Of a DNA stretch of 64,000 bases, positions 1-9,448 are shown piece by piece. The position numbers and the translations under genes are program-made. Source of the stretch: Cocos nucifera (Eukaryota; Streptophyta; Magnoliopsida; Arecales; Arecaceae); NCBI GenBank assembly GCA_006176705.1, contig QRFJ01000294.1, positions 434,001 through 498,000 on the forward strand. Direction: 5' to 3'. Numbering within the stretch: the first letter of the stretch is position 1; the number at the start of each line of letters is the position of its first letter. The notes below the pieces were generated by a model. It was not told where the DNA came from and did no database searches. It saw only the letters and a list, made by a program, of their open reading frames with translations.

Positions 1-397
1 GATACCCTTTGGCAACCAGACGGATTTTATAAGTCTCCATTTTTTCGTCTGCACCTCTTTTTCTTTTGAAGACCCACTTACATCCTATGGGTTATATCCC
101 TTTGGGTGGGTCAACCAATATCCATACATCGTTGACCTTCATGGATTCCATCTCAGATTTCATGGCCTCAAGTCATTTCTCAGAGTCGGATCTCTGCATT
201 GCATCCATATAGGTGATTGGGTCTTGATCGTTCTCATCGAGTTCGATAGGATCCCTGTTCCAGACAAGAAAATCATAGTATCTATTCGGTTGACGTGGTA
301 CTCTACCAGATCTCCTTAAGGATGCTTCTACAATGAGTTCTGGGTCTGATCTAATCAGATCCAGCTCAGGTTCAACAACTTGTGTCCGTTCTTCCAC
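1..397 (-). pseudogene. copia 1 pol: integrase C-terminal linker and start of reverse transcriptase
   Basis: Residues such as RRSGRVPRQPNRYYDF and PITYMDAMQRSDSEK are the usual linker ahead of the copia RT domain (RVT_2). Left of position 173 the same reading continues with EAMKSEME, NDVW and IGCKWVFKRKRGADE motifs, the conserved N-terminus of copia RT, but interrupted by stop codons. The catalytic YVDD lies outside the window. Non-functional remnant. Confidence 0.8.
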
Positions 398-1020
398 CTA
401 TCGTACTTCATCAAGTTCGACCTTGGAGGCATTAGTTCCTTCACCAAGGAACTTCTTTTCTAAAAAGACTGCCTTAAGGCTAACAAACATTTTTTGCTTA
501 TCAGCAAGGTAGAAGTAATATCCTTTGGTTTCTTTTGGGTAACCTATAAAACTACACTTATCAGACCTAGGTCCAAGCTTGTCTGTTATTAAACGTTTGA
601 CGTAGGCCGGACACCCCCAAACCCTAAGGTGTGAAAGCATTGGCTTACGCCCTGTCTATATTTCATATGGTGTTTTATTAATAGATTTACTCGGAACTCT
701 ATTTAGAATGTAACAAGCTGACTCGAGCGCATATCCCCATAGGAAGATCGGCAAACTAGCAAACCCCATCATGGATCGAACTATGTCCAACATGATCTGA
801 TTTCTCCTTTCAAACACACCATCATGTTGTGGTGTTCCAGGAGGAGTCCATTGGGAGATAATTCCGTTCTCCCCAAGATATGTCAGAAACTCATTGGAAA
901 GGTATTCACCTCTTCGGTCAGACCAAAGAGTTTTAATATTCTTTTCAGTTTGCTTTTTCTTCCTCATTTCGAAATAGTTTGAACATTTCAAACGACTCCG
1001 ACTTATGCTTCATTAAATAG
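398..1020 (-). pseudogene. copia 1 integrase core, broken
   Basis: Two reading frames (656-991 and 398-640) cover the integrase catalytic core and the region after it. Visible motifs are KTLWSDRRGEYLSNEF, TPPGTPQHDGV followed by ERRN with the catalytic glutamate, and the downstream SHLRVWGCPAYVK and GPRSDKCSFIGYP block. Family consensus has RGG where this copy has RRG, and PQHNGV where this copy has PQHDGV. The frame break at about 641-655 and the stop near 1000 make it inactive. Confidence 0.85.
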
Positions 1021-1088
1021 ACATACCCATACCTCGATGTCGTCTGTGAAGGTTATGAAGTAGAAATATCCACCTCTAGCACTTGAGC

Positions 1089-1700
1089 TTATGGGTCCAC
1101 ACATTTGAATGTACTAAAGAGTTCAGTGGCTCGTTCATCTTTTTCAGTAAAAGATGACTTGGTCATCTTACTAAGAAGATGGGACTCACAGGTCGGAAGT
1201 GACTCACAATCACTAACCTCAAGAATTCCTTCTTGAGCTAACTTGTTGGTTCTATTCTTGTTAATATAACCTAGCTGCCAAAGGTAGACATCATACACAT
1301 CACTAATTCTAGGGCATTCACTGGAGGATTGAAACACGTTAACAAGCATAGAAAGTAAATAAATTCCGTTCTTCAATTGTCCAATCAAAATTGTAACACC
1401 ATTCAAAATTACATTACAAATTTTTTCTTTTATTGATATTTCAAAATCATTCATGGCCAAAAGGCCTACAGAAATGACATTCAATAACAAAGTTGGACAA
1501 TAATGACATTCATTAAGAATAACTTTATTTGAATTGATTACAAGATTCATGATTCCTAAAGCTAAAATTGGAACTTATCTTCCATCTTCAACGTTCAGGA
1601 ACCTCTCGCCTTGATCAAATCTCCTACTGACCTGCAAGCCCTGCACAGAATTACAAATATGATAAGAGCTTCCAGTATCTAATACCCAGGCAGTAAAATC
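1089..1700 (-). pseudogene. copia 1 protease and GAG-pre-integrase, broken
   Basis: The aspartic protease motif DTGSSYHIC reads on the minus strand around 1650-1680, with the DTG triad at 1671-1679. After a frame change the GAG-pre-integrase domain follows at 1089-1550: YINKNRTNKLAQEGIL, then a CESLPTCESHLLSKMTKSSF-like zinc-binding segment. In active copies this latter segment has the form CxxC followed by GKMTKxxF; here one cysteine reads as histidine. Decayed. Confidence 0.75.
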
Positions 1701-1739
1701 AAATAAGAAAAAATTGCAAGGTGTTATCATATAATTACC

Positions 1740-2616
1740 TTGCCCAGCAACCACTTGCTTCTTCCTCGGCCTGTTTAGGTCTAGGGAGGCAATGTACAGA
1801 GGACAATTCCTCTTTCAGTGCCCCTATTTCTTGCAGAAGAAGCACTCTGCCTGGCTCTGGTCGGGCTTGCGCTTCTTGGTCTAACTCTGTGCAGTCGTCT
1901 CAGCATGTGGCCGCATCTTCTTGTTTTTCTTCTTCTTGTTCTTCTTTCCTTTTTTAAAGGATCGACGACCAGAAGAAGACCATCCCACTACATTCACCGT
2001 CTCCTTATGGAGTTGGTGATCCTTCTCAAAGTTCTGCAGCAACCCCAACAAGTCATGGTAGTTCACTGCAGGCTTTGTCATTCTAAAATGAGTTAGGAAG
2101 GAGAGGAAGGACTTGAGCAAAGAATTAAGGATCGCATCCTTATCGAGCTGCTTGTACAGAGGAAAGCCCAACTTGCTAAGGTGCTCAATCATCTCGATCA
2201 TGTATGATCGTGTATAATACATGATTGGTGACTGAGGCCCCGTCCCTCATCCGAGCATTGAAAATGGCACAACTTGTTTTGTGCCTTTCAACGTCATCCG
2301 GCATGCCAAAAGAGTTGTTCAATATTTGAAGCATCTCCTATGGTCGGACGTTTTCAAATCTGCGGCTGAATTCATCATTCATTGCCGTTAGCATTATACA
2401 TCGAACGGTGGTGTGGTCATTGAGCCACTTCAGATAAGTGTCTCGGACCGCTTCCCTAGCATTCGGGGCTGGCTCCTCAGGTGCTCGATCCATTACCACA
2501 TAAAGGATCTGCTCATGCTCCAGAACAATTTTCAACTTACGATACCAGCTATCATAGTTGGGTCTCATTAATTTGTCATGGTCTAATAATGACCGGAGTG
2601 ATATGTTAGTGGCCAT
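1740..2616 (-). pseudogene. copia 1 gag with zinc knuckle, broken
   Basis: The gag polyprotein probably starts at the methionine complementary to 2614-2616 (MATNISLRSLL), followed by the copia gag pattern NYDSWYRKLKIVLEHEQ and TYLKWLNDHTTVRCIMLTAM. A second segment (1881-2222) carries the YMIEMIEHLSKLGFPLY and LLGLLQNFEKDHQL motifs. A CX2CX4HX4C zinc knuckle reads at 1803-1844 but contains two in-frame stop codons, both TGG-like positions changed to TAG or TGA. This clear decay shows the gag cannot be made. Confidence 0.85.
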
Positions 2617-3081
2617 GTCTGCACAAAAAGGAAAACCAAACCTAATTAGTATATGAATTATTAATCCTAAAGACTTGGACTTCAGTCTAAAGGTTCTCCC
2701 ACTTTTATACGAATTGGTAGCCTCTACCTTCAATTCGAGGAATTACTCTAATTCCTTAGTGGGTATCAGAATCCACATAGACTACACATGAGCCCAACTT
2801 TGGTTGGTCAACCCATGTGCACCTATGGGTAGATTCAAAATTAATTATTTCTCTAAATAACTTCTAGTAACATTGATTTTGCCCTATAGACCTAATCAGT
2901 AGGCTTTGGTCTCCACTGAAAAAAGATTCGGTTAGGTCCAACCATTAACATGACCATATTTGGTCTTATCTAACCAATAAATAATTAGGTCCGACTTTGG
3001 TCGGCCAACCCTAACCACCATCAGAAAGACTTAACCAAATTATCATTTTATGAATGATAATTTCATTAGTCAATAATCATC

Positions 3082-3086
3082 AGGTC
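3082..3086. repeat. target-site duplication of gypsy 1 (left copy)
   Basis: AGGTC directly precedes the TGTTGG end of the LTR at 3087. The matching copy after the right LTR, at 8439-8443, is AGGCC, a single transition. It supports insertion of gypsy 1 into copia 1. Confidence 0.75.
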
Positions 3087-3899
3087 TGTTGGTGCAGAAT
3101 CTGATTGATGCCGGATCGAAATGGAGTTGGGAAAGAAGAGGTCGTCGTCGGTGACCTGCAAAACAAAGTTCCGTCCGGAGTTGGTGGTGGTGGCTTCGAT
3201 AGGATCCTCCGATGATCAAGTCAACTCTTCTGGCCAACAGAAATGGAGTGCTCAGACAAGAATTCAGCAGAGTTTTGGGAAGGAGAAGAGAGCTTAGAGA
3301 AAATATATCTGGAGGGTCCATTTTATAGACGGAGCTTGTATAGCCGTAACTGTCCGGTAGTGGGCTGCTTGCCACGTGGAATTTATTACCGTAACCGTGT
3401 GGTATGTGGCCGCTTGGGGTCATGTGGAATTTATTACGGAGAGGAGGTGTTGCCCGTTTGTTGAGATTTAATAGTCGAAGTCCGGAGGAAGCAGGCGTTG
3501 GTTGGTGTAGAGCTTTGAGCATATTTCAATCAGGGAAGTTCACTTCTTCTATACGATTAGATCGGATCATCCGGAAGGATACTCTTGAAATCTGAAAGTA
3601 ACTCTGGAGAATTCGGATTAAGTTTAGATGGAAGAGTCCAGAAGGAGTTGGCTAGGAAAATCTGAAGGAGAGGTCCGATAAGGATGTGCTCCTGGAGGAA
3701 TCCGATTCGAAGGAGAGGGGTTCGGGGAAGTCCTACGATGATTCGAGAGGTTCTGAAAGAGTCGGCTCCTGAATGAATTCGACTGAAGGAGAAGTCTGGA
3801 AAGAGTTCGCATGCTGAAGAATTCTCGAGCAGCTCTCTATGATTCAGTTACATTAGGCTAAGCATCAAACTGACTTCGTGGGCGAGGTTTATCCCAACA
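3087..3899 (-). repeat. gypsy 1 3' LTR
   Basis: Begins TGTTGGTGCAGAATC and ends TTTATCCCAACA on the plus strand. It carries a minus-strand TATA-like CTATAAAATGG at about 3322-3340 and a short, poorly conserved copy of the 45-bp LTR minisatellite (about 3610-3830). It is 813 bp against 901 bp for its partner, the difference lying mainly in the minisatellite. Confidence 0.88.
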
Positions 3900-3999
3900 A
3901 TAGTCCTCCATTCGAGTTTGAAATTCTTAAGGGAGTATAAAAAGAACGACTACCAGAAGTTCTTTTCTGAGCTCTACATTCATTGAGGTGAATTTCAGG

Positions 4000-4890
4000 A
4001 TCTTATCCTTTTAAAGTTGAAGGAGATTCTATTCTGAGTCGAGGTTGAGAGACTTATCTCTCTGAAGTTGAAGCTTGGGGGAGATCTTATCTCCAGCCGA
4101 GGTTGAACTCGGGGAGATTTAGACTTCTGTTGTCTGAACTGGAAAGAGATCTTATCTCACTCGAGGTTGAAGAATCCTATCTTCCGTGAAAGTTGAGCTC
4201 GGGGAGATCTTATCTTCAGTTGAGTTGAAAACTCGAGGGAGATCTTATTGCTGATTGAGGTTGAAGCTTAGATCTTCTTCGACCGAGGTTGAAGTCGGAT
4301 CCTATCTCGCTATTGAAGTTGTAAGCTCGGGGAGATCTTATTCCTTTTGAAGTGAAGTTTCTCGAGATTCTATCTAGCCGAGATTGAAGGAGATCTATCT
4401 CTGGCAGTTGAAGTTCGGAAGATCTTGTCTCGATGTTGAAGGAGATCCTACCTCCCATTGAATTGAAGTTCGGGGGAGATCTTATCTCCAGCCGAAGTTG
4501 AAGCTTGGGAAAGATCTTATCTTCTGTTGAGGTGAAGCTCGAAAGAGATTTATAACTAGAGGTTGAAGAGATTTCATCTTCTCCTGAGTTGGATTCTGTA
4601 TAGCCGAGGTTGTGGGAGAATCTTTATCTGACTGATTCGAAGTTGATTCTGTATAGAAGAGCCAAGGAGATAGGAGATTTATCTTCTGTTTGAAGGCTTG
4701 AAGTTGAAGGCTACCGGGGTTCAGATAACCTTATCTTCAGCCGGGTTGTAGGAGATCTTATCTCTTCTGTTGAAATTGAAGTTGAAGCTCAGGAGGAGAG
4801 ATCTTATCTCCAGCCGAGGTTGTAGGAGATCTTATCTCCTGTTGAAGTTGAAGCTCGAGGAGATCTTATTCTCAACCGAGTCGGGATTTC
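4000..4890. repeat. tandem array of GGAGATCTTATCTCC-type units in gypsy 1
   Basis: Degenerate repeats of about 30-65 bp built from GAGGTTGAAG and GGAGATCTTATCTCC, the latter a near-perfect palindrome around AGATCT. They lie between pol and the 3' LTR of the element. The same array, more regular, is in gypsy 2 at 33180-33600. Confidence 0.85.
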
Positions 4891-4899
4891 TCTTCTATA

Positions 4900-5810
4900 C
4901 CTCGATCTAAAATGAATAAGGCCTTCAACTTTGTTCAGTTAGGAATGAGGTTCTCCTCCTGTAGGCTGCCATTAAGGGGCATTATAAGGGCCGTATCTCT
5001 CTTCCTCATCTAGCCGTTAAAATGAACGAGGTTCTTCGACCTTTGCTCACATTAAGGATGAGGTTCTCCCTATTTCTAATGGGCTGTATGGGCCACATTA
5101 GGGCCGTTATCAGGGCCTCTCCCCTCTTCTCGTCTAAAATGAACGAGACCTTCGACTTTGTCATGTTAGGATGAGGTCTCCCTCCTTCTATCCTAACGGA
5201 TTGTAGGAGCACATTAGGATCCGTTGTCAGAGCCTTTCCCCTGATCTCATCATGCTCAAAATGTCTCGAGGTCTTCGACTTATTAACTTAGAATGATTTT
5301 CTCCACTTGTTCAATGCTAATGAGGATCACGTGCAACATTAGGGCCAATCTATCTTATGGCCCGGCTTGCCTCTCGGCCTCTATCTCGTCTAAAATGATT
5401 GAGATCTTCGACTTTGTTCACGTTCGAGGAACGTTCCGAGATTTTCCTCCTGTTCCTAATGGGCTGTAGGGGCACATTAGGGCCGTTGTCGGGCCTCCCC
5501 TCATCTCGTCTAAAATGAACGAGGTCTTCGACTTTGCTCACATTAGGATGAGGTTCTCCTATTCCTAACGGACTGTAGGGCACATTAGGGCCGTTGTCAA
5601 GGCCTCTCCCCTCATCTCGTCTAAAATGAATGAGGTCTTCGACTTTGCTCATGTTAGGATGAAGTTCTCCTCCTTTTCCTAACGGACTGTAGGGGCATAT
5701 AAGGGTTGTTGTCGGGGCCTCTCCCCTCATCTCATCTAAAATGAATGAGATCTTCGATTTGCTCATGTTAGGACGAGGTCTCCTCCTGTTCCTAACATGG
5801 CCACTTTTGA
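4900..5810. repeat. tandem array of about 120-bp units in gypsy 1
   Basis: Roughly seven imperfect copies of a unit containing CGTCTAAAATGAACGAGG, TTCGACTTTGCTCA, TTAGGATGAGGTTCTCC and CACATTAGGGCCGTT. Open frames seen through it on the minus strand (for example 5350-5766) simply reflect the repeat. Homologous units occupy 33790-34860 in gypsy 2. Confidence 0.85.
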
Positions 5811-5889
5811 TTGCTTCTTTCCTGTCGTCACATAATTTTTACACTAAGAAACAATAATGTTGAGATGGAGGAGTTTTATTGAAGAAAAA

Positions 5890-6072
5890 TTACTGGTACG
5901 TTCTCAGATTTTCTGAATTCCAAGGTCGTGGGAGTGTTGTTCCTCCGAGCTCCTTCAGGCGATAAGCTCCGGACCGGACGACCTCCTCTATTTCATACGG
6001 GCCTTCTCAATTTGGGACAAGCTTCCCCTAGCTCTGAGGCTAAGAGATGGCGGCTCGCCGAAGCACTAAGTC
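5890..6072 (-). pseudogene. gypsy 1 integrase C-terminal remnant
   Basis: The minus strand ends with the conserved tail of Tat-type integrase (YRLKELEG-like, then LPRPWN and YYQ-like residues) and a stop complementary to 5890-5892. It aligns with gypsy 2 at 34951-35135. Upstream of about 6070 it abuts gag sequence directly, so all RT, RNase H and most integrase coding is missing. Confidence 0.75.
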
Positions 6073-7413
6073 CCCTAGAGATAGTATTGATGATGCCGAG
6101 AGACGGTCAATCTACTTGTTGTTCCTCCCTCAGTGGTTCTGGCTGCGGCAGTTTCCTCGGTCGATCTTCTCTTGTTTCAGGCCGGCGTCTATGGAGCATT
6201 GAGGGGGGTGTAGTTATGAAACCTTTTGGGGGGAGAACTTCGTCGTGCCCTTCTGTTGGAGCTTCTTTGACGACGAGCTCGAGGAGTTCGGGCTCGCTTG
6301 CACTCGGAGGGAGTTCGTGAGCGTGGCCGAACTTTATTCGGCCTTCCATCAGCTATGGGTTTATTAGACTCGCCCGTCCATCGCTCTCCTACGGCTTTCT
6401 CATCCTTCAACTTGAAGGCTTCTTCCGCTCGGGCATATCCTTCAGCCCGAGCTAGCAAATCGGTAAAGTCCCTAGGGTACTTCTCCAGGGAGAACAACAA
6501 ATCATTCTTCTGAAGGTCGTCCTTGAGCGTGGCTATTGCAACAGACTGGTCCAGGTTCCGAACCTCCAATGCAGCAGTATTAAACCGGATGACATAAGTC
6601 CGGATAGATTCTCCCTCCTTCTGCTTGATATTCATCAGGAAATCCGAACCTCGGCTGCTAATGAAATGAGCCACAAACTAATGGCTCATCTGATCAAAGG
6701 AGGTCGTATCCGGCTTCAACGTCGAGTACCAGTTTCTTGTTGCTCCCTTTAAGGTAGACGGGAAAGCTCGGTATAAGATGGCGTCTGGTGCGCCATGGAG
6801 TAGCATCATGGTCCGAAAGGCCTCCAGATGATCGATCAGTCAGAGGTTCCATCATAGCTTTCAAATTGGGGAAGCTTGAAGTTTGGCGGAACGGACTCTT
6901 ACATAATTCAGAAAGAGAAAGAGGGATTGGTGCGGACGCGTCATGGTGAGCCGGGGCAACGTGGCGGAGTTCCTCAATCCGTTGGTCCATCTCTCGTAGT
7001 TTCTGATCGGAAACGTCATCTCGATCGTAGATCTTGGAAGGCTTCCTGCTGTAGATGAGGAAGATCTTATCTGGAGAAGAATCATAGTTCGAACAAGGAT
7101 CCTCTGCTCTCTGTTTCTCCTTTTCAGGGGTGATGGGTATGCTAGCCCAAGAGCTCCTCCTTGAGATCAGTTCCTGATATCCCGATGGCGGGTTTCCTGA
7201 CAGAACCGCCATCGGAGGTTGCCGAATGGCCTGCACCATTTCGGTGAGGCCCTGAATCTGATGCATTGGTAGGTTAAACTGTTCTGAATTTACCGTGGCC
7301 GTGGGTGGAGGAGAAGGTTGAAGCGTCGGCGATGGAGCAGGAATGGATGGATCTGGCTCAGATTTGGTGGCGGAAGCGGTAGATCTCTGGATAGTCGTCT
7401 TCTTTGGAGGCAT
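6073..7413 (-). pseudogene. gypsy 1 gag, frameshifted and internally deleted
   Basis: Starts at the methionine complementary to 7411-7413 (MPPKKTTIQRST), with a proline-rich N-terminus (PAPSPTLQPSPPPTATV), then after a frameshift near 6690 the retrotransposon gag core: AHFISSRGSDFLMNIKQKE, GESIRTYVIRF and LEVRNLDQSVAIATLKDDL, then KNDLLFSLEKYPRDFTDLL. Compared with gypsy 2, about 190 bp is missing at about 6190, removing the CxxH...HxxxxC zinc finger-like segment. The encoded protein could not pack RNA normally. Confidence 0.85.
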
Positions 7414-7518
7414 TTCTTGAGATTGAGGGAGAGAATGGAGATGAATCTTAAAGAAGAAGATCCACAGGATCGACTGAGCACTCCTTTAACAACAAGGGTA
7501 CCTCAGGAACAGAGGGTC

Positions 7519-7537
7519 CTTCTTCTAGCGCCAATCC
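7519..7537 (-). other. gypsy 1 primer-binding site
   Basis: Directly inside the 5' LTR the minus strand reads GGA then TTGGCGCTAGAAGAAGG. The TTGGCGC form next to the LTR is typical of Tat-lineage primer-binding sites. Which tRNA primes it is not decidable by eye. Gypsy 2 has the same site with two changes at 40476-40492. Confidence 0.65.
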
Positions 7538-8438
7538 TATTGGTGTAGAATCTAGTTGACGTTGGATTGAGCTGGAGTTGGGGAAGAAGAGGTCGCCGTT
7601 GGTGATCTGCAAAACAAAGTTCCGTTCGGAGTCGGTGGTGGTGGCTCCAGCAGGACCCTTCGACGATCAAGTCAGCTCTTCTGGCCAACAGAAATGGAGT
7701 GCTCAGGCAAGAATTCAGCAGAATTTTGAGAAGGAGAAGAGAGCTTAGAGAAAACGTATCTGGAGGATTCCTTTTATAGACGGAGCCTGTATAGCCATAA
7801 TCGTTCAGTCTTGGGCCGCTCGGGGCCATGTGAAATTTATTACCGTAACCATCTGGTAGTGAGCCGCTCGGGGCCACGTAGAATTTATTACGGAGAGAGG
7901 TGTCGTCTGTTCGTTGAGATTTAATAGTCGAAGTCCGAAGGAAGCAGGCGTTGGTTGGTGAAGAGCTTTGACATATATCAATTCCAGAGGAGTTCGGACT
8001 CCTAAAGAGAATACGACTAGAGGGAATCATCCGGAAGGAATACTAGAAATCTGGAAGTAATCCGCTGGAGGAATCCGGATGGAGTTCGATTGATGGAGAA
8101 GTCCGGAAGGAGTTCGGCTCCTGGAGGAATCCGACTGAAGGAGAGGTTCGGATGGAGTTCGGCTCCTGTAGGAATCCGACTGAAAGAGAGGTCCGGAAAG
8201 AGTTCGGCTCATGTAGAAATCCGACCGAAGAAGAGGTCCGGAAGGAGTTCGACTCGTGCACGAATTCGACTGAAGGAGAAGTCCTGAAAGAATCTGACTG
8301 CTGGAGGAATCCGACTGAAGAAGTTCAGAAGGAGTTCGGCTGCTGGAGAATTCTCGATCGAAGCTTTTCTATGATTATCAGTTACATTAGGCTAAGCATC
8401 AGACTGAATTTCGACGGGAGCGGGGTTTATCCCCAACA
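7538..8438 (-). repeat. gypsy 1 5' LTR
   Basis: Begins TATTGGTG (TGTTGG mutated) and ends CCCCAACA. It has a minus-strand TATA-like CTATAAAAGG near 7765-7785, followed downstream by a conserved GTTTTCTCTAAGCTCTC stretch where transcription probably starts. About six units of the 45-bp minisatellite lie at 8090-8340. The open frames here in both directions are minisatellite artefacts. Confidence 0.88.
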
Positions 8439-9448
8439 AGGCCTTTGGGTCTTCAATGATCATTTTACTAATGAACCCATTATTACTCAACTTAATGGGA
8501 GGCTATGATTTAGTTATCTATATAACTATTTTATTTTTAAGGATCTAATAATTTTAGAGGATTTAGTTAACCAATTTAAGAAAATTCAGCGAGCCAATTT
8601 CGATCCTCCCACTGACTTCAGCAAGTCAGAAAAGAATCTAATTTAAGCTGGCATTAGGAGCACCTAAATCAGTCAGACTAATTTACCTAATAGACATGGG
8701 TGAGCCCAAATCACCAAGTGATCTAATCAAAATCTAACTCACCAGGATGGTCAGGTAAGCGAGATCAGTAGAAGGGATATGTTATTAACTCGTCAAAGAC
8801 CGAATCAGTGCGAGTAGCTCCCAATTAAAAACTACCGGTCAAACTGCCAAACTTACCTTAGACATCATCCGGTTTATTAGTTTTAATTTGACCAATCTAG
8901 TAATTTCGGATTCGATCGCGTAGCCTTGAATTAAGTCCATTTGGTCCTTGTTAAAGGCATGGACTTGACCAACTACAACTATTGTAATTGAGTCTATAGA
9001 GTCCTTGACTTAATCTAAATTAATATTTAATTAGATTTGATTAATTACTCTAAATTAGTCCATCTTTTAACTAACCTTAGGTCTAATCCAATTTATGGAT
9101 CTAATTCAGCTAACCCAATAATCCACAAGTTTATGATTAATGACTTAGAGTCTTAATTCACAATTCTAGACACTAAATCATTATACTTAATTTTTAATTA
9201 AGTTTATGGGCTGAGGGTTAGGGTTCGGTATTTCGAAAATATTTTTAATTTTGAAAGGTTCTTTACAACTTAGCATTGTTCACCAATTGAGTCGACTCAT
9301 TTCAAAATTAAATCATCTCAATTCAGAAACAACACTAGTTGTAGGGTTTAATCTGAAACTATGTACACTACATAATCGTGAAATCATGAATAAACTTTAT
9401 CTAATTATGCATTCATGATCATAAATCAGATTAAAGCCTAATCGGACA
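8439..9448 (-). mobile_element. Ty1/copia retrotransposon 1, right portion (leader and 5' LTR)
   Basis: Resumes the copia after gypsy 1, starting with the second target-duplication copy AGGCC. There is no coding. It is AT-rich LTR or leader sequence with motifs also found in 2740-3086. The outer edge is placed at 9448, because the minus strand then begins TGTCCGATTAGGC, a plausible LTR start, and because the reading frame of the accessory ORF to the right is cut exactly there. The inner LTR edge was not determined. Confidence 0.6.

Larger units (their letters stand above)
1..3086 (-). mobile_element. Ty1/copia retrotransposon 1, left portion
   Basis: Minus-strand copia element read from right to left as gag, zinc knuckle, protease, GAG-pre-integrase, integrase and the start of reverse transcriptase. 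This gag-PR-IN-RT order is diagnostic of Ty1/copia. The remaining RT, the RNase H and the 3' LTR lie left of the window. The element is cut by the gypsy insertion at 3087-8438 and resumes at 8439-9448. Every domain carries stops or frameshifts, so it is inactive. About 2617-3086 is non-coding leader or LTR sequence. I could not place the primer binding site. Confidence 0.85.
3087..8438 (-). mobile_element. Tat-type Ty3/gypsy element 1, deletion derivative (5.35 kb)
   Basis: Complete LTR-to-LTR element whose sense strand is minus. Ends are TGTTGG on the left and CCAACA on the right. 3' LTR is 3087-3899 and 5' LTR is 7538-8438. The internal part has a primer-binding site, a broken gag, a few dozen codons of the integrase C-terminus and two tandem-repeat blocks. 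Reverse transcriptase, both RNase H domains and nearly all of the integrase are absent, removed by one deletion whose junction is at about 6068-6073 when compared with gypsy 2. It is therefore non-autonomous. Nested in copia 1. Confidence 0.9.

Noticed and set aside
2757..2772. GGGTATCAGAATC resembling an initiator methionine tRNA primer site
   Set aside because: It is on the plus strand whereas copia 1 is minus-sense, and no LTR edge abuts it.
5350..5766. 138-codon minus frame with repeated HFRRDEGRG motifs
   Set aside because: Translation of the 120-bp tandem repeat of gypsy 1; the homologous frames in gypsy 2 differ freely.
8027..8508. Open frames through the LTR with repeated SRSRTPSEPLLQS-like motifs (also 41071-41658 and 32819-33669)
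   Set aside because: The 45-bp unit is a multiple of three, so frames stay open by arithmetic; both strands show it.
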